Positions 49,488-59,456 of a stretch of DNA of 64,000 nt are shown here, in pieces. A program made the position numbers and the translations under genes. The stretch is from CAYWMY01 sp046352935 (lineage in GTDB: Bacteria > Pseudomonadota > Gammaproteobacteria > Steroidobacterales > Steroidobacteraceae), in contig JAXMGR010000020.1 in assembly GCA_046352935.1 (NCBI GenBank), positions 1-64,000 of the forward strand, written 5' to 3'. The notes under the pieces were generated by a model. That model made no database searches. It had not been told where the DNA came from and saw only the letters and a list, made by a program, of their open reading frames with translations. Numbering within the stretch: position 1 is the first letter of the stretch; every line of letters starts with the position of its first letter.

Positions 49488-50954
49488 TCAGGCCGTGCCA
49501 CCCACCGTCAGCGCGTCGATGCGCAGCGTGGGCTGCCCGACGCCGACCGGCACGGTCTGGCCGTCCTTGCCGCAGCTGCCGATGCCGTCGTCGAGTCTGA
49601 GGTCGTTGCCGACCATGGACACGCGGGTCAGCACATCGGGTCCGTTGCCGATCAGCGTCGCGCCCTTGACCGGCGCGGTCACGCGGCCGTCCTCGATGAG
49701 ATAGGCCTCGCTCGCGGAGAACACGAACTTGCCCGAGGTGATGTCGACCTGGCCACCGCCGAAGTTCACGGCATAGAGGCCCTTCTTCACCGACCGGATG
49801 ATCTCCTCGGGCGCGTGCGACCCCGGCAGCATGTAGGTGTTGGTCATGCGCGGCAGCGTCGTGTGCGCGAAGGACTCGCGACGGCCGTTGCCCGTCGGCG
49901 CGACACCCATGAGCCGCGCGTTCAGCTTGTCCTGCAGGTAGCCCTTCAGCACGCCGTTCTCGATCAGCGTCGTGCACTGCGTGGGCGTTCCCTCGTCGTC
50001 GATGTTCAGCGAACCACGGCGGCGCGACAGCGTGCCGTCGTCGACCACGGTGCATTGCGGGGACGCCACACGCTGGCCGATCCGGTTCGAGAACGCCGAG
50101 GTGCCCTTGCGGTTGAAATCGCCCTCGAGCCCGTGACCGATGGCCTCGTGGAGCAGCACACCCGGCCAGCCCGGCGCGAGCACTACCGGCATCGTCCCGG
50201 CCGGCGCCGGCACGGCCTCGAGATTGACGCAGCCCTGGCGCACGGCCTCGCGCGCGATCTGCATGGCGCGGTCGCCCTCGAGGAACTCGTCCAGCGCGAA
50301 GCGCCCGCCGGCGCCCGAGTAGCCCTGTTCGCGGCGGCCGTCGTGCTCGACGATCACCGAGACGTTCATGCGCACGAGCGGCCGCACGTCGGCGGCCAGC
50401 GTGCCGTCGCTCGCCGCGATCAGCACGACCTCGTGGACGGCCGCGAGACTCGCCATGACCTGCCGCACACGCGGATCGAGCGCGCGCGTCTCGCGGTCGA
50501 TGCGTGCGAGGAGCGCCACCTTGTCGTCGTCGGACATCGTCACGATCGGATCGATCGGCAGGTAGAGTCCGCGGCCGGCCGGCGCGCGCCAGGCCTGGAC
50601 ACGCCCCTCGCCACCACTGCGCGCGATCGCACGCGCGGCGCGGGAGGCCTCCAGCAGTGCCGGCAGGGCCACTTCGTCCGAATAGGCGAAACCCGTGCGT
50701 TCACCGGCGAGTGCGCGCACGCCGACCCCCTGCTCGATGCTGTGCAGGCCTTCCTTGACGATGCCGTCCTCCAGTGACCAGTGCTCCTCACGCGCCAGCT
50801 GGAAGTACAGGTCGCCCGCGTCGATCGCGGCGCCGAGCAGCGTGCCCAGCGCCTCCTCGAGCCGCCGCTCGTCGAGGCCCGTCGGCGCCAGGATCGAATC
50901 GCGCGCGATGCCCCAGGCGTCGACGGGAACCGGGATCCGGGAATCGTTGTTCAC
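49488..50954 (-). CDS. tldD: TldD metalloprotease
   Basis: A 488-residue U62 protease with the zinc motif in LLHEAIGHGLEGDFNRKGTS, plus SLNIDDEGTPTQCTTLIENG and the C-terminal GIGSCGKDGQTVPVGVGQP. With TldE/PmbA it cleaves unfolded peptides, and the pair is also used in modified-peptide maturation. The start is a GTG sharing four bases with the nitrilase stop (GTGA). It lies in the order rng-yhdP-nit-tldD, as in related genomes. Confidence 0.95.
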   Translation of the reverse strand: MNNDSRIPVPVDAWGIARDSILAPTGLDERRLEEALGTLLGAAIDAGDLYFQLAREEHWSLEDGIVKEGLHSIEQGVGVRALAGERTGFAYSDEVALPALLEASRAARAIARSGGEGRVQAWRAPAGRGLYLPIDPIVTMSDDDKVALLARIDRETRALDPRVRQVMASLAAVHEVVLIAASDGTLAADVRPLVRMNVSVIVEHDGRREQGYSGAGGRFALDEFLEGDRAMQIAREAVRQGCVNLEAVPAPAGTMPVVLAPGWPGVLLHEAIGHGLEGDFNRKGTSAFSNRIGQRVASPQCTVVDDGTLSRRRGSLNIDDEGTPTQCTTLIENGVLKGYLQDKLNARLMGVAPTGNGRRESFAHTTLPRMTNTYMLPGSHAPEEIIRSVKKGLYAVNFGGGQVDITSGKFVFSASEAYLIEDGRVTAPVKGATLIGNGPDVLTRVSMVGNDLRLDDGIGSCGKDGQTVPVGVGQPTLRIDALTVGGTA

Positions 50955-51790
50955 TGGTCTGTCACTCCGAGACGGCGATGCGCGAGTGCCGGGAAGCTCT
51001 CGCGCGCCGCACGCATCGCGTCGCGATCGAGCGGCGCCAGCACCACGCCGGCGCCCGTCGGGCGGCGTGCGAGCACGCGACCCCAGAAATCGATGATCAT
51101 GCTGTCGCCCCAGGTCTCCCGCCCGTTCGGGTGCAGACCCGACTGCGCCGCGGCGACCACGAACGACAGCCCTTCGATGGCGCGCGCGCGCAGCAGCGTC
51201 TCCCAGTGCGCGCGCCCGGTCGGTGCCGTGAAGGCGGCCGGCACCGTGAACAGCTCGGCGCCGAACTCGCTCAGGCGCCGGTACAGCTCCGGGAACCGCA
51301 CGTCGTAGCAGACCGTGAGCCCCACCCGTCCTGCGGGCGTCTCCACCACGACCGGCTCGCTGCCGGGCCGCGCGTGGGCCGACTCGAGATAGGACTCGCT
51401 GCGCTCCGGGATGCTGACGTCGAACAGGTGGATCTTGTCGTAGCGCGCGACACGGTGCCCGGAAGCGTCGTAGACGAGGCAGGCGTTCGCGGGGCGCGGG
51501 TCGTCGTCGTCGACGAGGATCGGCGTGGTGCCGGCAATGATCCACAGGCCGAGCTCGCGCGCGGCGCGCGCGACCATGTCCTGCACGGGCCCGCCGCCAT
51601 CGCGCTCGGCGATCGCGCGCCGCGCCGCGTCGTTGCGCCCCATCAGCGCGAAGTTCTCCGGCAGGACCGCGAGGCAGGCGCCGCCGGCCCGCGCCTCCGC
51701 GAGCAGGGCCCTCGCGACGTGCAGGTTCTCGTCCAGCGCCGTGCCGGAAGTCATCTGCAGGGCCGCGACCACGGGTGCCCGGTCGTTCAT
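50951..51790 (-). CDS. Carbon-nitrogen hydrolase, Nit1-like (deaminated glutathione amidase type)
   Basis: A 279-residue nitrilase-superfamily enzyme. The Glu-Lys-Cys triad is seen in LAVLPENFALMG, RYDKIHLFDV and LTVCYDVRFPELYR. The HLFDVSIP and YDVRFPELYR signatures are those of Nit1/Nit2-type amidases, which repair deaminated glutathione. The ATG at 51,788-51,790 follows GGAGG. The gene sits between yhdP and tldD, its usual place in this group. Confidence 0.9.
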   Translation of the reverse strand: MNDRAPVVAALQMTSGTALDENLHVARALLAEARAGGACLAVLPENFALMGRNDAARRAIAERDGGGPVQDMVARAARELGLWIIAGTTPILVDDDDPRPANACLVYDASGHRVARYDKIHLFDVSIPERSESYLESAHARPGSEPVVVETPAGRVGLTVCYDVRFPELYRRLSEFGAELFTVPAAFTAPTGRAHWETLLRARAIEGLSFVVAAAQSGLHPNGRETWGDSMIIDFWGRVLARRPTGAGVVLAPLDRDAMRAARESFPALAHRRLGVTDQ

Positions 51791-51848
51791 CGATGCGGAC
51801 CCTCCGGCCGCTCGCCGCGCGCACCCGGGACGGGCGCGCATCCAGCCG

Positions 51849-54800
51849 TCATTGTGCCAAAGGCGCCGGGGCCGTGGCGGCGCTCGCGGCGCCGGTGGCT
51901 TCCCCCTGGGCCGCGCGATGCCGGTCCGCGTCGATGCGCTCCACCGTCGGCTGGTCCCAGGCGCCCGTGATGCGGTAATAGCCCCGCGTCATGCCCCTGA
52001 GCGGCGACTTGAAGACCTGCGAGAACAGCAGCATCACGGCCCCTACCGCCGGACCGCCGGCCAGGGCGCCGGCGACCCCGAGCGACGCGCCGAGCTTGCC
52101 CGTGACCATGGCCGTCTGGTCGTAGCTGCGCGAGCGGAAGCTCGTGTGGCCGACGATCCCGATCTCGGCCGCCGCGCTGCGCAGCGTCAGGTCGTCCGTG
52201 TAGGCGTCTCCGTCGGTGACCACGAAGCTGCCGCGGACGCTGTCGAATGCGAGCCCGTGGCCCGTGATGTCGCGGAAGTCCAGCGCGAGACGGCGCGGCA
52301 GGTGCGCGATGCTCATCAGACCCAGCATGCGGCCCGCACCACCCGGCTCGACATCCAGCAGCTCGCCCTCCTGCACTTCCAGCCGGATCGTGCCGGACAT
52401 GCGCTCGAAGAAGGTACCGTCGAGCATGCCGGGCCAGTGCAGCTCCGCGCGCGCACCGGCCTTGCGTGCCGCGATCACCGGGTCGTAGCCCATGGCCCGC
52501 ATGAAGCCGCGCAGATCCGTGGAGGTCACATCGACGGTCAGGCTCGTCTGCGGCCCGGCGGCCTGCACGCGCCAGGCGCCCTGCCCGCGCGCCAGGAAGG
52601 CCGCGTGCCGCGCCTCGATGGAGTTCGCGACGAGGCCGTCGGCACCGCGGACGAGCTCCGCGGTCAGATGGCCGAACTGCCGGCGATCGACCGTGAAATC
52701 GCGCACGTCGAAGCGGATGGGTGGCAGCTGGCGCGGGTCCACCGGCTCGCCGCCGCCCGCGCGGGTCTCGGTGGCTCCGAGGTGCAGACGATCGAGGTCG
52801 AGCACCAGCGGTTCCGCGGTCGTGAAGCTGAACGGAACGACCACCTGTCCACGCACGTCGGGCGCGTCCAGCTGCACGCGCCAGGCCGTCGTCCCGGGCT
52901 GCATCTGCAGTCCCACGCGATCGAACACGAAGCCCAGCGCCTCGAGGCGCTCGACGTCCACGTCCACCGCGCGCAGCCAGTCCTGGACGTGGCGTCCCGA
53001 CGATCCCGCGTCGCGCAGCGCGAGCACGCTGCTCAGGCTCGCGCGCGGCAGGGCACCCGAGAGCCGCAGCCCGGGCTCGCTGCCCACGACCGGATCCGGT
53101 CCCGGCCCGAAGCGCACGTCGCCGCGTTCGATCTGCCAGCCACGCGGCGCGCGCTCGAAGGCGAGTGCCGCGCGCGTGAGCCCGCCATGGCTGGCCGTCG
53201 CGATGAAGTGGCCCGGGCGTCCGAATTCGAGGTCGATCGCGATCGGCCGACGCTCGGCAGCGGTCTTGTCGAACGGCGCGGGCAACCCGCTCGTCAGCCC
53301 GGCGAGGTCGCTCTCGAGCCGCGCGGTGACGCGGCTGTTCTCGTCGGCCGCCGAGCGTTCGACGCGCATCGTCCCGCGCCAGTCGGTATCCCCCGCGAGG
53401 CCGGCATTGACCGGCAACCCCGCGATTCGCTGCAGGCGCCCACCCTCCAGCCTGCCCGCCGCCTCGACAGTCACGAGCCGCCGGGCGGGTGTGGCCACGG
53501 GAGTGTCGATGGCGATGCCCACCGCGCCGCCGGCGAACCGGCCCTCGAGCCGCCGCGCGAACACCGCCCCGTTCTGCACGGTGATTGCCCCGCCGAGATC
53601 GGTGAGCGGCTCCTCGACGCCGGCCTCGCGCACCTCCGCGCCCTGTACGCGGCTCACCACCGTCACCGCGCGATCCTCCATGTGCTTGAGCGGCAGGTAG
53701 AGGACGACCTCGCTCTGCACCGGCCCTCGCCCGGACAGCCCCATGAAGAGATCGCCGAGCGTCGGCCCGAGCGGGCTCGACTGCAGCAGACCGAAAGCCT
53801 CGCCCAGATCACCCGCGACCGGCAGCCGCGCCGTCATCCCGCCTTCGCGCCAGTCGACCACCTCGACTTCACCGCCCGCGAGCGCGAGGCGGCCGACCCG
53901 GCCGCCGTCGATGCGCGCGCGCATGCCTTCGTTCTCGAACCGCGCGTGCACGTCGAGGTCCTGCGCGAGCGGCCAGCCATTGACGTAATTGAGCGCGAGC
54001 CCCTCGATCTCCGCATCGACACGGAACAGGCCGCCGCCGTCCCGGAACGGATAGCGGCGCAGCGGGCCGGTGAACTGCAGCGTGCCCTCGCGCACGCGGC
54101 CGGCACGGAACGCCGCGTCGAGCCAGCCGAGACCCGCCGGCCGGAACTTCGACACGGGCAGATAGCGCCAGGCGTCGGCCACGCGCACATCGCTGACCCG
54201 CGCCGAGAGATCGATCAGCGGACCGGGATCGGCGCCCTGGAACAGCATGCGCAGGCGCGCCCGTACTTTCGCATCGTCGAGATCCAGCTCCAGGTCGTCG
54301 GCCCACAGCCGCCAGGCACCGCGGTGCCGGTCCCAACCGGCGCGCACCGCGAACCGTCGCGCGGCGATGCGGTCGCGGAAATTGTACGGCCACGCAAGTG
54401 CGAAGCGGCGCGTGTCGATCCGCGCCGTGCCGCTCGAACCCGTCGCCGCGATCACGGCGTCGAGACCCTCGATCCCGGGCGTCGCGTCGGCCGGTTCGAA
54501 ACCGAAGCCCTCGAGCCGCAGGCCGCCGCGCAACTCGGGCGCCCCGGAGTGGAGCTGGGTGGCGATCAGCGACACGTCGCGCAGCGCGCCGCGGGGCGCC
54601 AGGCGGACGAGGCGATCCCGTTGTCGGGACGCGGGCGCGAGTGCCGCGAGCGGCTGCAGGTCATCGATCCACAGCGCGGCACTGTTGAGCGCGAGCGACG
54701 CGAGCCGTCCCTCCTGCAGCACGCCGTCGAGACGAAGCCGCATGGGGCGCGCTGTCTGCGCGGGCGCCTGGAGCAGGAGGCGACTCACGTCGAGCGACCA

Positions 54801-55736
54801 GCGATCACGCGAGCCACTGAACTCCGCGCGTGCCTCCAGGCGCTGATACCGGTCGGGTGCACGCCCCGGCAGCGCGGCCAGCACGACCTCCGCGAAATCC
54901 ACATCGAGACTGCCACGCGTCGGCCGCCACCCGATCCCGCGCACACCGAGCTCCAGGCTGCCGCGGCCCGCCACCGGCAGGCCCGGCAGCCCGGGCAGGT
55001 TTCGCCGCCAGTGCGCGAAATCGACACGGCCGACCGTCGCATGCACGCGCCAGCCGAGCGTGGACCAGCGTGTCAGGTCGCCCTCGGCGCGGACGTCCCA
55101 GCGGATCGACGAACCGAGGTCGCGCGGCAGGTCGAGTTCACCGCCGATGCGCACGGCCCCGCCCTCCCGCTCCATCGTGACGTCGAGACCCTGGACGCGC
55201 TGTCGCGGCAGGGCACCGGCGCGCCGGTCCTGCACGTCGATCACGGCATCGCGGATCGCGAAGCTGCCCTCCGGCAGGCGCGCCAGTGTGAACGGTCCTC
55301 TCGCCGGATCGGGCCTGAGCAGCGCATCGAGGCCGATCCACTCCACGCGGCCGTCCGTGTCGACGATGGCGCCGAGGCGCGGACCCTCGAGCGTGAAGCG
55401 GGCGACCTCCAGCCTGCGGTGCAGGAGCGAGCGCAGCAGCGCCACCTGCACGCGCCCGGCCCGCGCGCTCAGCAGCACGCGCTGTCCGTCCTCCGAGATC
55501 ACCCGCGCGGCAGCGAAGAAGATCTCGGGTCCACGCAGCCCCAGGCGCGCGTCCAGGCCGTCGAAACGCAGCGTCAGCCCCGTCGCCGCGCGCACCCGGT
55601 CCGCGATCTCCCCCTGGTATCCCGGCACGTGCGCGAGCGCGACACGCAGGGCGCCGACGAGCAGCGCGGCCGCGATCGCGAGGGCCGCGAGGCCGCCCGC
55701 GACACCCCGCCACAGCCTGCGTCCCTGTCGACTCAA
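51849..55736 (-). CDS. yhdP: YhdP-family AsmA-like lipid transport protein
   Basis: A 1295-residue protein with one N-terminal membrane helix (AALAIAAALLVGALRVALAH) and a very long beta-rich periplasmic body. The C-terminal DUF3971/AsmA-like signature includes LDFRDITGHGLAFDSVRGSF and VTDGDAYTDDLTLRSAAAEI, with a late hydrophobic stretch (LAGGPAVGAVMLLFSQVFKS). YhdP, TamB and YdbH form bridges for phospholipid transport to the outer membrane. The start is a TTG with GAGG 8 bases upstream. It lies 48 bases after rng. Confidence 0.92.
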   Translation of the reverse strand: MSRQGRRLWRGVAGGLAALAIAAALLVGALRVALAHVPGYQGEIADRVRAATGLTLRFDGLDARLGLRGPEIFFAAARVISEDGQRVLLSARAGRVQVALLRSLLHRRLEVARFTLEGPRLGAIVDTDGRVEWIGLDALLRPDPARGPFTLARLPEGSFAIRDAVIDVQDRRAGALPRQRVQGLDVTMEREGGAVRIGGELDLPRDLGSSIRWDVRAEGDLTRWSTLGWRVHATVGRVDFAHWRRNLPGLPGLPVAGRGSLELGVRGIGWRPTRGSLDVDFAEVVLAALPGRAPDRYQRLEARAEFSGSRDRWSLDVSRLLLQAPAQTARPMRLRLDGVLQEGRLASLALNSAALWIDDLQPLAALAPASRQRDRLVRLAPRGALRDVSLIATQLHSGAPELRGGLRLEGFGFEPADATPGIEGLDAVIAATGSSGTARIDTRRFALAWPYNFRDRIAARRFAVRAGWDRHRGAWRLWADDLELDLDDAKVRARLRMLFQGADPGPLIDLSARVSDVRVADAWRYLPVSKFRPAGLGWLDAAFRAGRVREGTLQFTGPLRRYPFRDGGGLFRVDAEIEGLALNYVNGWPLAQDLDVHARFENEGMRARIDGGRVGRLALAGGEVEVVDWREGGMTARLPVAGDLGEAFGLLQSSPLGPTLGDLFMGLSGRGPVQSEVVLYLPLKHMEDRAVTVVSRVQGAEVREAGVEEPLTDLGGAITVQNGAVFARRLEGRFAGGAVGIAIDTPVATPARRLVTVEAAGRLEGGRLQRIAGLPVNAGLAGDTDWRGTMRVERSAADENSRVTARLESDLAGLTSGLPAPFDKTAAERRPIAIDLEFGRPGHFIATASHGGLTRAALAFERAPRGWQIERGDVRFGPGPDPVVGSEPGLRLSGALPRASLSSVLALRDAGSSGRHVQDWLRAVDVDVERLEALGFVFDRVGLQMQPGTTAWRVQLDAPDVRGQVVVPFSFTTAEPLVLDLDRLHLGATETRAGGGEPVDPRQLPPIRFDVRDFTVDRRQFGHLTAELVRGADGLVANSIEARHAAFLARGQGAWRVQAAGPQTSLTVDVTSTDLRGFMRAMGYDPVIAARKAGARAELHWPGMLDGTFFERMSGTIRLEVQEGELLDVEPGGAGRMLGLMSIAHLPRRLALDFRDITGHGLAFDSVRGSFVVTDGDAYTDDLTLRSAAAEIGIVGHTSFRSRSYDQTAMVTGKLGASLGVAGALAGGPAVGAVMLLFSQVFKSPLRGMTRGYYRITGAWDQPTVERIDADRHRAAQGEATGAASAATAPAPLAQ

Positions 55737-55784
55737 ATCTGCGCCCTCGTCCCGCGCCGCCGCGACGCGCGGCGGCGACCGGAA

Positions 55785-57254
55785 TCAGATCAACACGACG
55801 TCGAACTGATCCACCGCATACCGCGCTTCGGCCTGCAGCCGGATCGGCTTGCCCGTCATGACCTCCAGTTCGCCGAGCGCGGCCGATTCCTCGTCCAGCA
55901 GGAGGTCGATGACGTCCTCGTGCGCGAGCACCAGCAGTTCGTTGAAGCTGAACTGCCGTGCCTGGCGCAGGACGTCGCGGAATATGTCGTAGGCCACGGT
56001 CTCGGCCGTCTTGACGAATCCGCGCCCCTCGCAGGCAGGACAGGGCCTGCACATCATGTGTTCCAGGCTCTCGCGCGTCCGCTTGCGGGTGATCTCCACG
56101 AGACCCAGCGGGGACACCGACGAGATGCGCATGCGCGCATGGTCGTCCCCGGTCGCCTGGGTCAGCGCCTGCAGCACCTGGCTGCGGTGCTCCGGCTCCT
56201 GCATGTCGATGAAGTCGACGATGATGATGCCGCCCAGGTTGCGCAGCCTGAGCTGGCGCGCGATGGCGACCGCGGCCTCGAGATTCGTGCGGAAGATCGT
56301 GTCCTCGAGGTTGCGGTGGCCGACGAACGCGCCCGTGTTGACGTCGATGGTCGTCATGGCTTCCGTCTGGTCGAGCATGAGGTAGCCGCCGGACTTGAGC
56401 GGCACCTTGCGGTCCAGTGCGCGCCCGATCTCGTCGTCGATCCCGTACAGGTCGAAGATCGGCCGCGGCCCGGGATAGGCCTGCACCTTGGACTCGTACT
56501 CGGGCATGAAGGTGCGCACGAACTCGATCATGCGCGCGTGCGCAGCCGCCGCGTCGACCTGGACGCGGTCCACGGCCGGCCCCAGCAAGTCGCGCAGCAC
56601 GCGCACGTGCAGCGGATGGTCCTCGTGCACGAGTTCGCCGGCACGCGCGCCCGCGGCCCGGGCGCGGACCACGTCCCAGAGCCGGCGCAGGAACAGCATG
56701 TCGGCCGCCAGCGCCTCGACGGGGACGCCCTCGGCCGCCGTGCGCACGATGTAGCCGCCGACGTCCTCGGGACGCACGAAGGCCTGCACGGCCTCGCGCA
56801 GGCGCAGGCGCTCGGGTTCGTCCTCCACGCGCGAGGAGACCCCGACACCATGGCCCTTCGGCATGTAGACGAGGTAACGCGACGGCAGCGTGATGTAGGT
56901 CGTGAGCCGTGCGCCCTTGGAGCCCAGTGGATCCTTCAGCACCTGCACGAGGATTTCGTCGCTCTCCGTGACCAGCTCACGGATGCTGGCGGCGCCGGAC
57001 GCGCTGCGACCGTTCTCGGCGTCGGCCGGTGGCGCGATGTCGGAGGCGTGCAGGAAGGCCGTGCGTTCGAGGCCGATGTCGATGAACGCGGCCTGCATGC
57101 CGGGCAGCACGCGCGACACGCGGCCCTTGTAGATGTTGCTGATCAGCCCGCGATGGCTCGCGCGCTCGAGGAACACCTCCTGCAGCACGCCGTTGTCGAC
57201 GAGCGCGGCACGGCTCTCGCGCGGGGTCACGTTGACGAGGATCTCGGTCGTCAT
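55785..57254 (-). CDS. rng: Ribonuclease G
   Basis: A 489-residue RNase E/G family endonuclease: an S1 domain near residues 35-120 (ISNIYKGRVSRVLPGMQAAF), the catalytic centre with Asp in TTIDVNTGAFVG and Asp in IIIVDFIDMQ, and the zinc-link CPACEGRG. The size equals E. coli RNase G, without the RNase E scaffold tail. It matures 16S rRNA 5' ends and some mRNAs. The ATG overlaps the maf stop (ATGA). Confidence 0.96.
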   Translation of the reverse strand: MTTEILVNVTPRESRAALVDNGVLQEVFLERASHRGLISNIYKGRVSRVLPGMQAAFIDIGLERTAFLHASDIAPPADAENGRSASGAASIRELVTESDEILVQVLKDPLGSKGARLTTYITLPSRYLVYMPKGHGVGVSSRVEDEPERLRLREAVQAFVRPEDVGGYIVRTAAEGVPVEALAADMLFLRRLWDVVRARAAGARAGELVHEDHPLHVRVLRDLLGPAVDRVQVDAAAAHARMIEFVRTFMPEYESKVQAYPGPRPIFDLYGIDDEIGRALDRKVPLKSGGYLMLDQTEAMTTIDVNTGAFVGHRNLEDTIFRTNLEAAVAIARQLRLRNLGGIIIVDFIDMQEPEHRSQVLQALTQATGDDHARMRISSVSPLGLVEITRKRTRESLEHMMCRPCPACEGRGFVKTAETVAYDIFRDVLRQARQFSFNELLVLAHEDVIDLLLDEESAALGELEVMTGKPIRLQAEARYAVDQFDVVLI

Positions 57255-57841
57255 CCGGCACCTCCGCTCCAGTGGTGAACGCCGGCGCGCGCGAGCAGCC
57301 GCGCGGTCTCGAAGAGCGGCAGGCCCATCACGCCGGAGTAACTGCCCTCGATGCGTTCGATGAACACGGCCGCGAGGCCCTGCACCGCATAGCCGCCCGC
57401 CTTGTCGCGGGGCTCGCCGGTAGCCCAGTACTCCCGACACTCGCGTTCGTCGATGGGCCGCAGCGTGACGCGGCTGACCGAGAGCTCGCCCTCGATCCGA
57501 CCGTCCCAGGCGATCGCTACGGCGGTCAGCACCTCGTGCGTGCGCCCGCCGAGGCATCCCAGCATCGCGACGCAGTCCTCGACGCCCGCGGGCTTGCCGA
57601 AGATCTCGTCACCGAGCACGACGGCCGTATCCGCCGCAAGGACCGCGCAGGCGCCGCCTGCGCCTCGTGCAAGCGCGGCGCGCGCCTTGTCGGCGGCCAC
57701 GCGGCGCACGTAGTCCGCCGGCGACTCGCCGGGGGCGCGCGCCTCGTCCGTGCCCGTCGCGAGCACCACGTGCGGGACGCCGATCTGGTCGAGGAGCTGA
57801 CGACGGCGCGGGCTTGCCGAGGCGAGGCACAGGGTCGTCAA
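57251..57841 (-). CDS. maf: Maf-family nucleotide pyrophosphatase (YhdE-like)
   Basis: A 196-residue Maf protein with LCLASASPRRRQLLDQIGVP, the ADTAVVLGDEIFGKP core and GGYAVQGLAAVFIERIEGSY. It hydrolyses dTTP/UTP-type or modified NTPs to monophosphates, a house-cleaning activity. The start is a TTG that overlaps the rlmH stop by four bases (TTGA), and the stop overlaps rng, so three genes are chained by overlaps. Confidence 0.93.
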   Translation of the reverse strand: MTTLCLASASPRRRQLLDQIGVPHVVLATGTDEARAPGESPADYVRRVAADKARAALARGAGGACAVLAADTAVVLGDEIFGKPAGVEDCVAMLGCLGGRTHEVLTAVAIAWDGRIEGELSVSRVTLRPIDERECREYWATGEPRDKAGGYAVQGLAAVFIERIEGSYSGVMGLPLFETARLLARAGVHHWSGGAG

Positions 57842-58314
57842 GGGCCACCGCGATGGTAGGGATGGTTTTTCAGGATACTCTGCGCCCGGTAGAGCTGTTC
57901 GACGACCATCACGCGGACGAGTCCGTGCGGAAAGGTCAGCGGCGACAGGGACCAGCGGAAATCGGCCCGCGCGAGGCAGGCCGGCGCGAGCCCGTCCGGG
58001 CCGCCGATCAGCAGGGCCACGTCGCGGCCGTCCTGCTGGCGTGCGGCCACGAACGCGGCGAGCGCCTCGGTCGACAGCGCGCGGCCGCCGACCTCGAGGG
58101 TGACGACGAACATGCCGGCATCGATCGCCGCGAGCATGCGTTCGCCCTCCTGATCACGCGCACGCGCGGCATCGGCCCCGCGGCCGCGCGGAGTGACCGT
58201 GATCTCGCGCAGCTCGAAGCGCATTCCGGGGCCGAGGCGGGCCGTGTAGTCGGCGCAGCCTTCATCGACCCACGCGGGCAGGCGCGTGCCCGCGGCGACG
58301 AGCCGCCAGCGCAT
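57838..58314 (-). CDS. rlmH: 23S rRNA pseudouridine-1915 N3-methyltransferase
   Basis: A 158-residue SPOUT methyltransferase. The SAM-binding knot is visible as VALLIGGPDGLAP and SLSPLTFPHGLVRVMVVEQL, followed by YRAQSILKNHPYHRG. It methylates pseudouridine 1915 in helix 69 of 23S rRNA. It lies 76 bases after rsfS and is chained to maf. Confidence 0.95.
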   Translation of the reverse strand: MRWRLVAAGTRLPAWVDEGCADYTARLGPGMRFELREITVTPRGRGADAARARDQEGERMLAAIDAGMFVVTLEVGGRALSTEALAAFVAARQQDGRDVALLIGGPDGLAPACLARADFRWSLSPLTFPHGLVRVMVVEQLYRAQSILKNHPYHRGGP

Positions 58315-58390
58315 TCAGGAAACGGCGGGCACGCCGGCGATGGCGTGCACCGGCACCGTCACGAGATCGGTCACGACGAAGCCCCGGCGC

Positions 58391-58804
58391 TCAGGCCGCG
58401 GCCGTGCCGCCCGGGCGCGCCTGCCAGAGCTTCTCGAGCCCGTAGAACTCGCGGATGCGCGGCAACATGATGTGCACGATCACGTCCTGCAGGTCGACGA
58501 GCACCCATTCCCCGTCGCGCTCGCCCTCCACGCCGAAGGGCTGATGGCCGCTCTGCTTCATCTTCTCGACGAGCCGGCCCGCGATCGAACGCACGTGCCG
58601 GTCGGACGTGCCGCTCGCGACGACCATGGTGTCGGCGACATCGGTCAGCTTGCGGACATCGATGACCTTGACGTTCTGCGCCTTCATGTCCTCGAGCGTG
58701 GCGAGGATCAGATCGGTGAGGCTCGGCGCCTTCTTCTTCGCACGGGGACGGCGGGTGGTCGGGGGTCCGGACGGACGCTTGCGGGGTTTCGGCGTTTCGG
58801 TCAT
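58391..58804 (-). CDS. rsfS: Ribosomal silencing factor RsfS
   Basis: A 137-residue protein with a basic N-terminal extension (RKRPSGPPTTRRPRAKKK) and the DUF143 core (DVADTMVVASGTSDRHVRSI, GEWVLVDLQDVIVHIMLPRI, REFYGLEKLW). RsfS binds L14 and blocks subunit joining on starvation. It lies 9 bases after nadD. Confidence 0.94.
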   Translation of the reverse strand: MTETPKPRKRPSGPPTTRRPRAKKKAPSLTDLILATLEDMKAQNVKVIDVRKLTDVADTMVVASGTSDRHVRSIAGRLVEKMKQSGHQPFGVEGERDGEWVLVDLQDVIVHIMLPRIREFYGLEKLWQARPGGTAAA

Positions 58805-58813
58805 CCCGGCGGT

Positions 58814-59455
58814 TCACCTTTTCCGGGCATAAAGGCCCGTTTCGCGGATCATCCTACGCACGGCCTCGGGCATCAAGTAGCGCGGATCACCGCCGGCCGA
58901 CAGCATTTCGCGCAGCCTGGACGCGGCGATGTCGAGCTGCGTCGTGGCCAGGAGCAGCACGCGGCCGGCCGGTGCCCCGCTGAGCGCCGCCCGGTCGTCC
59001 GTGCCGTGCGCGCGCCAAAGATCCGCCACGGGACCGGTATCGGGCGGCGACCAGCCCGGGCGGTGTGCCACGACGATGTGGGCGAGCCCGACGATCTCTG
59101 TCCAGCGGTGCCAGCCCGCCAGGCCCGCGAACGCGTCCATGCCGAGGATCAGGAGCAGCGGCTGGCCACCGCGTTCACGCCGCAGTTCCCCGAGCGTCAG
59201 CACCGTGTACGAGGGGACCGTACGCCGCAGTTCGCGGTCGTCGACACCGAGGCGCGGCTCGTCCCCGATCGCGGCCCCGATCAGCGCGAGGCGCGTGGCG
59301 CCATCGGCCACGGGCGCGGCACGATGCGGCGGATCGCCGGCCGGGATCAGCAGCACGCGCTCGGTCTCGAAGGCGTCCGCAACCTCCAGGGCCGTGCGCA
59401 GGTGACCGTGATGGACCGGGTCGAACGTGCCGCCGAGGATGCCGAGCGGACGCAC
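58814..59455 (-). CDS. nadD: Nicotinate-nucleotide adenylyltransferase
   Basis: A 213-residue enzyme adding AMP to nicotinate mononucleotide in NAD synthesis. N-terminal PLGILGGTFDPVHHGHLRTA and the C-terminal TQLDIAASRLREML (the ISSSxxR-type motif) are clear. The start is a GTG one base after the holA stop; longer upstream frames are holA in another phase. The holA-nadD-rsfS-rlmH order is standard. Confidence 0.94.
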   Translation of the reverse strand: MRPLGILGGTFDPVHHGHLRTALEVADAFETERVLLIPAGDPPHRAAPVADGATRLALIGAAIGDEPRLGVDDRELRRTVPSYTVLTLGELRRERGGQPLLLILGMDAFAGLAGWHRWTEIVGLAHIVVAHRPGWSPPDTGPVADLWRAHGTDDRAALSGAPAGRVLLLATTQLDIAASRLREMLSAGGDPRYLMPEAVRRMIRETGLYARKR

Positions 59456-59456
59456 G

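Noticed and set aside
51525..57278. Open frame of about 1900 codons on the plus strand across yhdP and rng
   Set aside because: It is antisense to well-recognised genes. Long stop-free opposite frames are expected in very GC-rich DNA, and its translation is Arg/His/Asp-rich without any domain.
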